64,000 nucleotides of DNA, taken from contig NZ_MZXW01000022.1 in the NCBI RefSeq assembly GCF_004123905.1, positions 310,001-374,000 on the forward strand, written 5' to 3'. The position numbers were made by a program, and so were the translations under genes. The DNA comes from Bradyrhizobium betae. Its GTDB lineage: Bacteria; Pseudomonadota; Alphaproteobacteria; Rhizobiales; Xanthobacteraceae. The notes under the pieces are model-generated. The model searched no databases. It was not told where the DNA came from and saw only the letters and a list, made by a program, of their open reading frames with translations. Each line of letters opens with the position of its first letter. Within the stretch, counting starts at the first letter, position 1. Positions 8,339 through 16,349 of this stretch are shown here, in pieces.

Positions 8339-9181
8339 TCAGGCGAGATACCGCGTGAGATAGCCTTCCATGGCATAGAGCGCGCAGAGCGCCAGGCTCG
8401 ACCACACCGCGGCGCTGAAATACAGGAACATCCAGGTCAGCTCGCCCTTCCAATGGGCGATGTCGTGGGTCACCACCCAGCGCGTCGAGACGTCGTGCAG
8501 GCCTTCGAGGAAGCCCAGGAACCTGCCGCCCTCTTCATGCCCTGCCCGCCAGCGGCTGAGATACATCGGCACGTCGACGGTGACGAGGAAGGCGAGGAAG
8601 CAGGCGATGCCGACGATACCGGCAATCAGCGCCCAGCGCACCGGCCCCTGGAATTCCGGCATCAGGCGGCACAGTGCGATGCCGGCGAGGAAGAAGGTCA
8701 CCGCCCACAGCGAGTTCTCGATGGCGTTGAAGAGGAAGTTGGTCGTCACCACCGCGTACCAGGAGAAGCACTCCGCGATGATGATGATGGGCACGATCAC
8801 GAGCGCGATGTTCACCGCGGTCTCGGCGCCCGTCATGTGACCAAGCTGATGCAAAATGATCGCCCATTGCGCGACGAAGCACAGCTCGGCCACGGTCGCG
8901 ACGGTACGGCCCACGAACACGCTGGAGAGCCAGGTGTCGAACAGGCAGATGCGCTGCACGTCGGCGCGCGGCAGGAACGAGCGGAAGGCGCAGCCGAACA
9001 CATAGCCGGCGCAGAGCAGGAACATCAGCCCGATGTCCGAGCCGCCGCCGACGTTGCCGGCAGGCGAAGCGTAGAACTCGCGGTACAGCATGAACCAGAC
9101 GAGAATGTTGGCAGCGCTGACGAGCGTCAGGGACCCCCACCACCACGCGAGGGGATTTGACCGTGCCTGCCACTGCAACAT
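8339..9181 (-). CDS. Polytopic inner-membrane protein of unknown function
   Basis: 280 residues from ATG 9181, chosen because GGAG lies 6 bases upstream. An in-frame ATG at 9232 would add 17 residues but has no ribosome site and falls inside a repeated TTATGACAG box. Roughly seven to eight hydrophobic segments are visible (for example WWWGSLTLVSAANILVWFML, GLMFLLCAGYVFGCAF, ALIAGIVGIACFLAFLV). No family recognised. It converges on the substrate-binding protein gene with only 4 bases between stops. Confidence 0.75.
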   Translation of the reverse strand: MLQWQARSNPLAWWWGSLTLVSAANILVWFMLYREFYASPAGNVGGGSDIGLMFLLCAGYVFGCAFRSFLPRADVQRICLFDTWLSSVFVGRTVATVAELCFVAQWAIILHQLGHMTGAETAVNIALVIVPIIIIAECFSWYAVVTTNFLFNAIENSLWAVTFFLAGIALCRLMPEFQGPVRWALIAGIVGIACFLAFLVTVDVPMYLSRWRAGHEEGGRFLGFLEGLHDVSTRWVVTHDIAHWKGELTWMFLYFSAAVWSSLALCALYAMEGYLTRYLA

Positions 9182-9225
9182 GAATCGCTCCGCCGTAGTC
9201 AACATGACATCCAACGGTAGTAATT

Positions 9226-9302
9226 CTGTCATAAATCAGCACCACGACGCGACAAAAATCTGCGTGACGGCACTGTCATAATTCGCCTGCGCGCTGTCAT
9301 AA
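9226..9302. promoter_or_regulatory. Three CTGTCATAA direct repeats upstream of the membrane protein gene
   Basis: CTGTCATAA occurs at 9226-9234, 9273-9281 and 9294-9302. It equals the half-site of the enterobacterial Pho box (CTGTCAT), but the spacing (21 and 47 bp) is not the canonical 11 bp. The region is the promoter of the leftward membrane protein gene. Confidence 0.45.
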
Positions 9303-9377
9303 TCGCGAAGGCGCCTGCGTTTCCATGCGTATTCCGGGGACGCCGCTTCGAGGGCGCCCCCGACTCGCGCGTCGCAC

Positions 9378-9869
9378 TTATTTCTTCATCCCACCGACAT
9401 ACGCCGCCAGCTTGTCCAGCGTCTGGTAGCCGTATTCAACGGCGCCGAAGCCGATCATGCCGTCGCGCTGCGCGGTGCTGGAGGCCAGTTGCCGCATCAT
9501 CAGAACCGTCTTGCCGTTGCTCTGCTCGGCAAAGGTGACGGTGAAGCGGAACATGCCGGGATCCTCGTCCTGGTCGACGCCGTGGTCCATCTCCATCAGC
9601 GAGGGCCGCTCGATGCGGCGGAAGCGCATGCGGTTCGGATAGACCGTGCCGTCGGGCCCGATCATGTTGAAGCGCCAGACGCCGCCGACCCGCACGTCGA
9701 TCTCAAAAGTCTCGAGCTTGAAGCCTTTCGGCCCGAACCATTGCGGCAGATGTTTTGGATCGGACCACGCCTCGAACACCAGATCGCACGGCGCGTCGAT
9801 CACGCGCGACATCACGATCTCGCGGTCGAGGGACCATTGCGACAGAGCGGGATTGGCAGCATTCGTCAT
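9378..9869 (-). CDS. SRPBCC (AHSA1/START-like) domain protein
   Basis: 163 residues with the activator of Hsp90 homologue 1-like fold: VIDAPCDLVFEAWSDPKHL at the N-terminus, WFGPKGF, GGVWRFNM, and a C-terminal amphipathic helix. These proteins bind hydrophobic ligands in a helix-grip cavity; the ligand is unknown. The gene begins 2 bp after the stop of an ArsR-type regulator. This pairing is very common, and the regulator probably controls it. Confidence 0.88.
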   Translation of the reverse strand: MTNAANPALSQWSLDREIVMSRVIDAPCDLVFEAWSDPKHLPQWFGPKGFKLETFEIDVRVGGVWRFNMIGPDGTVYPNRMRFRRIERPSLMEMDHGVDQDEDPGMFRFTVTFAEQSNGKTVLMMRQLASSTAQRDGMIGFGAVEYGYQTLDKLAAYVGGMKK

Positions 9870-9871
9870 CG

Positions 9872-10276
9872 TCAGGAACCTTTCCGTTTGGTTGTCTTGT
9901 CGGTTTTCTTGTCGGTGTTCCGGGACGGCCGCTTGACGGCCGCCCTCTCCTGTTTGAGCTTCATCACGTAAGCTTCGAACCGGTCGAGCCGCGCCTCCCA
10001 GATCGCGCGCTGCTGCTGGAACCAGTCTTCCGCGCCGACCAGCGTGTCCGGGCTGAGGCGGCAGGTACGCACGCGGCCGGATTTCTCCGACTGAACGAGC
10101 CCGCTCGTCTCCAGCACGTGGATATGTTTCATGAAGCTCGGCAGCGCCATGTCGAAGGGGTCGGCGAGTTCCCCGACCGAGGCCTCGCCCGCGCAAAGCC
10201 GCATCACGATCGCCCGCCGCGTCGGATCGGAAAGGGCCGCGAAGATCTGATCGAGATGGGATAATTGGTTAGCCAT
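9872..10276 (-). CDS. ArsR-family (SmtB-like) winged-helix repressor
   Basis: 134 residues from ATG 10276 (MANQLSHLDQIFAALSD). Winged helix at about residues 8-85 (DPTRRAIVMRLC, DMALPSFMKHIHVLETSGL). No Cys pair of the metal-sensing type is present, so a non-metal signal is likely. A Lys-rich C-terminal tail follows. The start codon lies inside a dyad repeated about 49 bp upstream, which indicates autoregulation. Confidence 0.9.
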   Translation of the reverse strand: MANQLSHLDQIFAALSDPTRRAIVMRLCAGEASVGELADPFDMALPSFMKHIHVLETSGLVQSEKSGRVRTCRLSPDTLVGAEDWFQQQRAIWEARLDRFEAYVMKLKQERAAVKRPSRNTDKKTDKTTKRKGS

Positions 10277-10334
10277 GAAGCTAACTATAGGGCCGCGCGC
10301 CGCCGGCGTCAACAATTGTTAGCTGATTGGCTAA
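10269..10334. promoter_or_regulatory. Paired operator-like sites for the ArsR-type regulator
   Basis: TTAGCCATGAAGCTAAC (10269-10285, overlapping the ArsR start codon) and GTTAGCTGATTGGCTAA (10318-10334) are inverted copies matching at 14 of 17 positions. Each is itself an interrupted dyad (TTAGC..GCTAA). AACAATTGTT at 10311-10320 is a further perfect 10-bp palindrome beside the second site. Confidence 0.7.
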
Positions 10335-10455
10335 GTTAATTTGTGGCGTCGTCACCCGCGATGCGGAACCCACAACGCGCAATCGTGAATTGGGACATCG
10401 CGCCCTCCCCGCTAAAAGAGAAACGGGGGCGCACAAGCATGATTCATCAGAGCAC

Positions 10456-11622
10456 GTGTCGCCTGTTGTCACCTCATCCCCGATCACCCGGCGAACCTTC
10501 GCCCGGGTTGCGCTCGTTCCGCTTGCGATCGCGCTTGCACCACGGCGCGCGTCCGCGGATTCCGACATGATCGCGCAGATGCGCGACATCGTCGCCGCCG
10601 AGCTCGCGCCGACCATGACACCGGACCAGCCGGGCGGCCTCGCCGCCGCGCTCTATGCCGGCCGCCATGTCGAGTTCTTCAATTACGGCTTTGCCGAGGA
10701 CACCACGCGACGTCCCATCACACCGGATACGCTGTTCAACCTCGGCTCGCTGCGCAAGCCGTTCGAGGCGACGCTGGTGGCGTTGGGCACGCTCCGCGGC
10801 GAGCTGCGGCTCGACGATCCCCTGCCGAAATATTTGCCCGAGCTCACAGGCGACTATATCCGCCACGTCACCGTCGGCGAGCTTGCCACCCACACGTCGG
10901 GACTGTTGCTGCCGACCGACCATCCGCCCTGGCCGAACGAGCAGTTTTCGCGCGCGCGGTTCATCGAGATGCTCAACGCCTGGAAGCCCGACGCCGGCGA
11001 GACGCCCGGCAAGCAGCGCGTCTACAGCCATGCCGGCTACGTGCTGCTCCAGCTCGTGCTTGAGCGCTGCTACCGCACGCCGATCGCGACGCAGTTCGAA
11101 CAGCGTATCCTTGCGCCGCTCGGCATGACCGCGACTTCGTTGCCTGAACGCGGCGAGGACAACCGCGCCGTCATGTCCGCGGCCTGGATGCAGCGCGTGG
11201 TCCAGGGCTATTCGGACCAGGGCGCGGCGATCGGCCCGATCGGCAACCAGCAGAGTTATTTTGACGTCCCCGGCACCGGCCAGATGTTCTCCTCGGCGCG
11301 GGACCTTTCGACCTTCGTTGCGGCCTCAGTCGATGGCCACCCGGTCGATCCGCATCTGCGCGAGGCGCTGCGGATGACGCAGCACGAGGCCTTCCGCGTC
11401 GACGAGAAGTTCGGACAGGGCATGGCGTGGGAGACGGTGCATCTTCCGGACACGACCGTCGTCGACAAGCCGGGCGGCCTCAACAATGCCTCGGGCTATA
11501 TCGGCCTCGTGCCGGCGCGTCGGATCGGCATCGTGCTGCTGGCCAATCGCGGCGAATACCCGCATGAGATCGCCCGCTACAAGATCCTGCCCGCGCTGGC
11601 AAGGCTCGTGGCCGCGCGCTGA
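10456..11622 (+). CDS. Tat-exported serine hydrolase (class C beta-lactamase family)
   Basis: 388 residues from GTG 10456; the start is uncertain, and an upstream TTG at 10327 stays in frame. A twin-arginine signal is present (TRRTFAR followed by VALVPLAIALAPRRASA). The catalytic SxxK is S98-L-R-K101, and the second motif is Y193-S-H195 (usually YxN). KPGGLNNASG sits where the KTG-like motif is expected. The family covers penicillin-binding-protein-like esterases and D-aminopeptidases; the substrate is unknown. A strong hairpin terminator follows. Confidence 0.85.
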   Translation: MSPVVTSSPITRRTFARVALVPLAIALAPRRASADSDMIAQMRDIVAAELAPTMTPDQPGGLAAALYAGRHVEFFNYGFAEDTTRRPITPDTLFNLGSLRKPFEATLVALGTLRGELRLDDPLPKYLPELTGDYIRHVTVGELATHTSGLLLPTDHPPWPNEQFSRARFIEMLNAWKPDAGETPGKQRVYSHAGYVLLQLVLERCYRTPIATQFEQRILAPLGMTATSLPERGEDNRAVMSAAWMQRVVQGYSDQGAAIGPIGNQQSYFDVPGTGQMFSSARDLSTFVAASVDGHPVDPHLREALRMTQHEAFRVDEKFGQGMAWETVHLPDTTVVDKPGGLNNASGYIGLVPARRIGIVLLANRGEYPHEIARYKILPALARLVAAR

Positions 11623-11640
11623 GCCGTTCCCCGAAAACAG

Positions 11641-11665
11641 AAAGCCCCGGCCAGGCCGGGGCTTT
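11641..11665. terminator. Bidirectional hairpin terminator
   Basis: AAAGCCCCGGCC / GGCCGGGGCTTT arms (12 bp, nominal 1-nt loop) between the rightward serine hydrolase gene and the leftward porin gene. A-rich and T-rich arm ends allow termination in both directions. Confidence 0.85.
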
Positions 11666-11710
11666 CCACGCCAGATCAGGAACGGGATGAAGTTCAGTAC
11701 CTTATGAACC

Positions 11711-12544
11711 TCAGTACCTGGCGACGACCGGTCCGCCGAACTTGTAGTTCACGCCGACGCGCACGATGTTCGACTTGAGGTCGACCGAGTGGGTGTAGAC
11801 GTTGCTCGGAGACGGCGCGGTACCCGCGAAAGTCACGAGATTGGTGCTGGTTGCCGTGCTGCGACCGAGATCGACATAGAGATATTCGGCCTTGAGCGAC
11901 CAGCCGCCGCCGAAGGCGTATTCGGTGCCCACACCTGCGGTCCAGCCCACGCGCGTGTCGCGGATTGCGGCCGACTCGGTCGCCGCCGAGAACGTATCGG
12001 TGAAGTTGAAATTGCCCTTCACCTCCGCGATCGCCGCGCCGCCCGTGGCGTAAAGCAGCCAGGTCGGAGCCGCGAGGAAGCCGATGCGGCCGCGGATGGT
12101 CGCGAGCCAGTCGGCCGAGACCTGTGACGACACCGTAAAGGCGGTCGGGGCGCAGCAGGGATAGACCGCCGAACCGCTCGCGCTTCCCTTGAAACCGAAA
12201 TAGTTGATGTCGCCTTCGAGACCGAGCACGGCGTGGTTGACCTGCCAGTTGTAGCCGGCGGTAAAGCCGCCGGTCACGCTGGAGCTGTTGGCGCCCTGGG
12301 CGCCGACCGTGCCGATAGCGGGAACACTGCTCGTGGCAAAATAACCCGCCGGCGTCCAGACGGTCGAGGTGTTCAGATCAGCGCTGCCCCACTGCCCGCC
12401 GACATTGCCGCCGACATAAAAGCCCGTCCAATTGTAGGCCGGTGCCATCACCGGCGCCTTGGTGTACTGCGCCGCGAGGTCGGCTGCATGCACCGATGCG
12501 CTGCCCAAAACAACCGAGGCAACCGCCAACAAAAACTTCTTCAT
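11711..12544 (-). CDS. Outer-membrane beta-barrel porin, Omp25/Omp31 family
   Basis: 277 residues. A signal peptide (MKKFLLAVASVVLGSASVHA) is followed by ADLAAQYTKAPV and YNWTGFYVGGNVGGQWG, the hallmark N-terminus of rhizobial/Brucella Omp25-31 proteins. It ends with alternating strands and a terminal Y (VGVNYKFGGPVVARY), suited to BAM insertion. The barrel should have eight strands. These are abundant structural outer-membrane proteins. The 272-bp gap upstream to 12816 holds no gene I can support. Confidence 0.92.
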   Translation of the reverse strand: MKKFLLAVASVVLGSASVHAADLAAQYTKAPVMAPAYNWTGFYVGGNVGGQWGSADLNTSTVWTPAGYFATSSVPAIGTVGAQGANSSSVTGGFTAGYNWQVNHAVLGLEGDINYFGFKGSASGSAVYPCCAPTAFTVSSQVSADWLATIRGRIGFLAAPTWLLYATGGAAIAEVKGNFNFTDTFSAATESAAIRDTRVGWTAGVGTEYAFGGGWSLKAEYLYVDLGRSTATSTNLVTFAGTAPSPSNVYTHSVDLKSNIVRVGVNYKFGGPVVARY

Positions 12545-12816
12545 TCCAATCTCCTGGCCCCACGCGATCGAAACTCGCGTCTCGAATGCACCGGATGGGA
12601 GTATCCGGGCACGGGCTAGGCATAGGCGGCGCGCCTCTCAGCGTCTTTGTCTGCGGCGCAGTTCGTAGGGACTGTGACGCAATGCGCGCCTCGCATCGTG
12701 CGACGGAGGACAAGTGTGGCTCGAGGGCCACGTGTCACCTGTCGCGAGCGACGCGCAACGCTCACCGGTGTCGCGTCAAGACAAAGTAGCACCGAAGCGA
12801 TTTGATTCTGCCTTCA

Positions 12817-13521
12817 TCAGACCGAGCGCGTCAGCCCACCGTCGACACGGATGTTCTGGCCGGTGATATAGGCGGCACCGTCGGATGCCAGGAACGAGAC
12901 CGTCGCCGCGATCTCCTCGACCTTGCCGTAACGCTTCATCGGCACGCTGTCGCGGCGCGCGTCCAGCTGCGGCAGGCTGTCGATCCAGCCCGGCAGCACG
13001 TTATTCATGCGGATATTGTCGGCGGCATGCGTGTCGGTGAAGATCTTCGTGAAGGCGGCAAGGCCCGCGCGGAACACCGCGGAGGTCGGGAACATCGCGC
13101 TCGGCTCGAACGCCCAGGCGGTCGAGATGTTGATGATGGCGCCGGCCTTCTGGGCCTGCATCACCGGCGTCACCAGCCGGGTCGAACGGATCACGTTGAG
13201 CAGATAGGTATCGAGGCCGGTATGCCACTGCTCGTCGGTAATCTCCGTGATCGCCGCGCGGGGCCCATGGCCGGCGCTGTTGACGAGCACGTCGATGCGC
13301 CCCCACTTGGCAAGCGCGCCGTCGACGAGGCGCTTCAAATCGTCGTTCGACTTGTTGGAGCCGGTGACGCCAAGGCCGCCGAGCTCGGCCGCCAGCGCCT
13401 CGCCCTTTCCGGAGGACGACAGGATCGCGACGCGAAAGCCGTCCGTGGCGAGCCGCCGGGCGGCGCCCGCCCCCATACCACTGCCGCCGGCGGTGACGAG
13501 TGCGACCTTCTCTGCTGCCAT
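12817..13521 (-). CDS. Short-chain dehydrogenase/reductase with a non-canonical active site
   Basis: 234 residues from ATG 13521, which has CAGGG 9 bases upstream. Rossmann features are intact: VTAGGSGMGAG for the dinucleotide, VLVNSAG in place of NNAG, and NVLPGWIDS and RVDGGLTRSV at the C-terminus. The usual catalytic YxxxK is absent; the aligned segment reads PTSAVFRAGLAAF (near residues 145-157), giving T/S and R instead of Y and K. It may be a diverged enzyme or a binding protein. Confidence 0.85.
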   Translation of the reverse strand: MAAEKVALVTAGGSGMGAGAARRLATDGFRVAILSSSGKGEALAAELGGLGVTGSNKSNDDLKRLVDGALAKWGRIDVLVNSAGHGPRAAITEITDEQWHTGLDTYLLNVIRSTRLVTPVMQAQKAGAIINISTAWAFEPSAMFPTSAVFRAGLAAFTKIFTDTHAADNIRMNNVLPGWIDSLPQLDARRDSVPMKRYGKVEEIAATVSFLASDGAAYITGQNIRVDGGLTRSV

Positions 13522-13635
13522 GACGATCATCCCTGTGTTGAGGCGAGCCCAAGGTTTAGTCTGTTATGGCCCGGCCTATCATGAGGGCTTCTACAGCCAG
13601 ACCCGCCGGCTGGTCCACCATCGAAGGCATCCGTC

Positions 13636-14475
13636 ATGAGCGATTTGCAGATCCACAATTTGCGCCCCGAGGAGATCTCCGTCGCCGTCGACTGGGCCGC
13701 GGCCGAGGGCTGGAATCCGGGCCTGTCGGACGCCGCCTGTTTCGCGATCCCCGATGCGCGCGGCTTCTTCGTCGGCGAGATCGATGGCGAGCCGGTCGCA
13801 ACCGTCTCCTGCGTCAATTACGATGATCGCTTCGCCTTCCTCGGCTTCTACATCGTGCGCGAAGGTTTTCGCGGCGCGGGCCACGGCCTGCGGATCTGGA
13901 ACGCGGCGATCGCGCATGCGCGCCCACGCGTGATCGGCCTCGACGGTGTCGTGGCGCAGCAGGACAATTACAAGAAGTCGGGCTTCCGGCTGGCCTACGC
14001 CAATATCCGCTATGGTGGCACCGTCGCCGCGCCGCCGGCGCCGGCCGATGTCGTGGCGCTCGACAAAGTCCCGTTCGCGCTTGTGGAAGCCGACGACGCC
14101 ACGGTCTTCCCGGCTCGACGCAGCGCTTTCCTGCGTGCCTGGATCGAGACTCAAGGCCATCTCGGCCGCGCGCTGTTGCGTGACGGGAAGCTCGCCGCAT
14201 GGGGCGTGATCCGGCCGTGCCGGAACGGCTACAAGATCGGCCCGCTCGTCGCCGACGATCGCGCTGCGGCGGCGAAGGTCGTGCAGGCCTTGCTGGCAAG
14301 CTCAGGTGGTGGCGACATCTTCCTCGATGTCCCCGCGGTCAATCGCGAAGCGATCGCGCTCGTGGAAGATCTCGCCCTCAAGCCGGTGTTCGAGACGGCG
14401 CGGATGTACACAGGCGCAATCCCGCCGCTGCGGATCGACCGCGTCTTCGGCGTGACCAGTTTTGAACTTGGCTAG
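13636..14475 (+). CDS. GNAT-family N-acetyltransferase
   Basis: 279 residues. The N-terminal GNAT domain (about 1-135) has the beta-strand/acetyl-CoA motif FLGFYIVREGFRGAGHG (motif A, R-G-x-G-x-G/A variant), followed by GLDGVVAQQDNYKKSGF. The C-terminal half (about 145-279) looks like the second, degenerate GNAT-like domain of the YitH/Acetyltransf_18 group. The acceptor is unknown. It converges on a small secreted protein gene, and an 8-bp-stem hairpin overlaps both ends. Confidence 0.88.
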   Translation: MSDLQIHNLRPEEISVAVDWAAAEGWNPGLSDAACFAIPDARGFFVGEIDGEPVATVSCVNYDDRFAFLGFYIVREGFRGAGHGLRIWNAAIAHARPRVIGLDGVVAQQDNYKKSGFRLAYANIRYGGTVAAPPAPADVVALDKVPFALVEADDATVFPARRSAFLRAWIETQGHLGRALLRDGKLAAWGVIRPCRNGYKIGPLVADDRAAAAKVVQALLASSGGGDIFLDVPAVNREAIALVEDLALKPVFETARMYTGAIPPLRIDRVFGVTSFELG

Positions 14476-14494
14476 CGCTGCTCAGTAGCAGCGC
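14475..14494. terminator. Hairpin between convergent genes
   Basis: GCGCTGCT (14475-14482) and AGCAGCGC (14487-14494) form an 8-bp stem with a 4-nt loop. It covers the stop codon region of the leftward gene and the last base of the rightward one. No clear T-tract, so its efficiency is uncertain. Confidence 0.5.
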
Positions 14495-14931
14495 ATGATG
14501 TTGACGGTATGCTCGCCACCGCCGCGGCCGGGCACCGTCACCTGCTCCGTCGGGCAGCTCGACACATAGGGCCGGTCAGACGGCACCACGTTCGGCGGGA
14601 AGCGATGCGTCCAGTCCCAGGGAACGTCATAGGTGTAGGTGTAACGCACGTCGTTGGAGACGGGCTGTCCGATATCGACGAAGGGCTGGTTGTCGTTTCC
14701 CCCGCCGTAGTAGAACCCGCCGCCGCCCGGCCAATAGACCCACGGCGTGTTGCGGCCGCGGAACCGGGCGCCAGGTGCGATCGGCGGACGCGCCACCGGG
14801 CCGGAAGGCGCTGCGGCAGCTATGCCATGCGGCGCGGCGCCGCCGGGCCTGGCAAAACTTTCGCTGGGAGCAAGGAGCAGCGCGGCCGCGCTGAGCGAGG
14901 CGACGAGCGCCCCATGTGATCTGGACATCAT
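14482..14931 (-). CDS. Exported Gly/Pro-rich protein of unknown function
   Basis: 149 residues from ATG 14931 (an adjacent ATG at 14928 is equally possible). The signal peptide (SHGALVASLSAAALLLAPSESFA) leads to a Gly/Pro/Ala-rich segment with PWVYWPGGGGFYYGGG. The C-terminal part has two Cys (SSCPTEQVTVPGRGGG and IMRCY) that probably form a disulfide. No family recognised; likely periplasmic or surface-associated. Confidence 0.75.
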   Translation of the reverse strand: MMSRSHGALVASLSAAALLLAPSESFARPGGAAPHGIAAAAPSGPVARPPIAPGARFRGRNTPWVYWPGGGGFYYGGGNDNQPFVDIGQPVSNDVRYTYTYDVPWDWTHRFPPNVVPSDRPYVSSCPTEQVTVPGRGGGEHTVNIMRCY

Positions 14932-15213
14932 GATACGCACCAACTCGTTCGGCTTTTCGCGGCTCCCCACTGCATGCTAGGCCCGCCTGTCGCCCACCCG
15001 CAAACGTATAATTAATTGTTGGTTAAGGCATGAGATTAACGGGGAACAAAGTGCGACATGACGCCCGGAATTCCCGGATGATTTCAGGCACTTCGTTCCA
15101 CGGAACGGCACTTCATAACCTGTTGATCGGAGTTGATCGGGCGAGGCCAAAGGCGCCCGGAACGCTCCCCCATTGCATCCGTTGGCCCCGACACGAAGCA
15201 AGGAGCATCATCA

Positions 15214-15495
15214 ATGCAGAACAAGTCGAAACTCCTCTGCCTGATCACGGCATCACTCATCGCGGGCACCACGGCCGCCTCGGCGCAGGGTTACGGCTGG
15301 AACGATCAACGCGTCGGCTGGGATCGCACCGCCCCTGCTTATGAGCCGGTGCAGCCGCGCGCGTATTATCCGGACGCCGGGCCGTACGGCGCGCTCAACG
15401 GCACCAACCATCCGACGCCGAGCTCGTCGCAAGGCGACGTCGGCCCTGGCGGCAACAACAACGGCACGCTGACCGGCAGATATCGCAGCTGGTAG
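15214..15495 (+). CDS. Small exported Tyr/Gly/Asn-rich protein
   Basis: 93 residues from ATG 15214 with AGGAG at 15201-15205. The signal peptide ends at about residue 25 (TTAASA-QGYG). The mature part is low in charge and rich in Tyr, Pro, Gly and Asn, ending in a GDVGPGGNNNGTLTGRYRSW-type tail. It resembles the many short secreted proteins of Bradyrhizobium with no known function. A hairpin follows the stop. Confidence 0.75.
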   Translation: MQNKSKLLCLITASLIAGTTAASAQGYGWNDQRVGWDRTAPAYEPVQPRAYYPDAGPYGALNGTNHPTPSSSQGDVGPGGNNNGTLTGRYRSW

Positions 15496-15510
15496 GGTTC
15501 GCTTGCGCCG

Positions 15511-15542
15511 AGGCCCATCGTCCTTCGCGGACGGTGGGCCTT
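15511..15542. terminator. Bidirectional hairpin terminator
   Basis: AGGCCCATCGTCC and GGACGGTGGGCCT arms with one mismatch around TTCGC, between convergent genes. The flanking TT on each side gives modest terminator character in both directions. Confidence 0.7.
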
Positions 15543-15548
15543 GGTGCG

Positions 15549-15830
15549 TCAGCGGCCCTGCTGCTTGCGCAGCCAGTCGAGCATGTCCTGCGCATTTCCG
15601 GTGCCCTGCGACACGATGGCGGTGTTGCCGCCGCTGCGCCGGTACACCGTGGTACGCCCGGGCTCTTTCTCGATCCTGACCTCGGCCTGCGCGGGATCGC
15701 CGCTCTGGGTGATCGCCGCCGTCCCGTTCTCGTCCTGGACCACCGTGGTGTGGCCATCGCCGGCCCCGGCGGGCGCCATCGCAACCACGCCGATGAATCC
15801 TATTCCGGATGCGAGTAGGAGCAATCTCAT
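15549..15830 (-). CDS. Short exported protein with curlin-like QxG fragments
   Basis: 93 residues. The signal peptide ends around residue 23 (VVAMAPAGA-GDG). The mature part holds QDENGTAAIT and QSGDPAQAEVR, which look like degenerate curlin units, then a charged stretch (RIEKEPGRTTVYRRSGG) and TAIVSQGTGNAQDMLDWLRK. It starts 12 bp after the stop of the next curlin-repeat gene and is last in the leftward series, so it is probably part of the same module. It could be a nucleator- or accessory-type protein (inference). Confidence 0.7.
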   Translation of the reverse strand: MRLLLLASGIGFIGVVAMAPAGAGDGHTTVVQDENGTAAITQSGDPAQAEVRIEKEPGRTTVYRRSGGNTAIVSQGTGNAQDMLDWLRKQQGR

Positions 15831-15842
15831 GTCACACCTCCA

Positions 15843-16304
15843 TCATCGGCCGAACTGGAAGATCGCCAGCCAGTTGAAACGTCCGAACTGCCTCACTGCT
15901 CCCGTATTCATGTCGCCGATCTGAAGCAGGAGCGCATTGGTGGAATTGCCGACCTGGACGATATCGGCGGTATTGCTGAGACCGGACTGACCGACCGCCG
16001 CGTTGGTGGTGCCGCCCACCTGGATCACGTTGGCATAATTGCGCGCGCCGTTCTGGATGATCGTCGCATCCACCGTTCCCGTTCCGCCGATCTGGATCAC
16101 CCGCGCGATATTGACGCGGCTGTTCTCCTCGATCGTGACAGGCTGAACGTTGTCGCCGAATTGCACGATCGTCTCGATGCTCACGTTCCGGTTGGTCACG
16201 CTGCGCTGGACCGATCCGGCCGACGCCGGCGTCGCCGCGCCGAGGGCGGCAAAGAGCGCCGCCACGGCCAGAACCCGCGTCAAGACCTCTCTGCCGCACC
16301 ACAT
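15843..16304 (-). CDS. Curlin-repeat protein (candidate functional amyloid subunit) 1
   Basis: 153 residues with a long signal region ending near residue 29 (ATPASA-GSV). From about residue 70 the sequence is a run of 11-residue units of the curlin type Q-x-G-x-x-N-x(5): QNGARNYANVI, QVGGTTNAAVG, QSGLSNTADIV, QVGNSTNALLL, QIGDMNTGAVR, QFGRFNWLAIF. In CsgA/CsgB such units each form one beta-strand of a cross-beta solenoid. The terminal unit is aromatic and ends in QFGR. Hydrophobic residues at unit ends suggest a stable core. Confidence 0.85.
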   Translation of the reverse strand: MWCGREVLTRVLAVAALFAALGAATPASAGSVQRSVTNRNVSIETIVQFGDNVQPVTIEENSRVNIARVIQIGGTGTVDATIIQNGARNYANVIQVGGTTNAAVGQSGLSNTADIVQVGNSTNALLLQIGDMNTGAVRQFGRFNWLAIFQFGR

Positions 16305-16349
16305 CGCGCTTCCCCGCTGGTTCCCGACGCCGATTAGCTCACGCGCCCC

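Noticed and set aside
10327..10455. Upstream extension of the serine hydrolase from TTG 10327
   Set aside because: Overlaps the ArsR operator region, and the residues before the Tat motif look untranslated; GTG 10456 gives a normal Tat signal.
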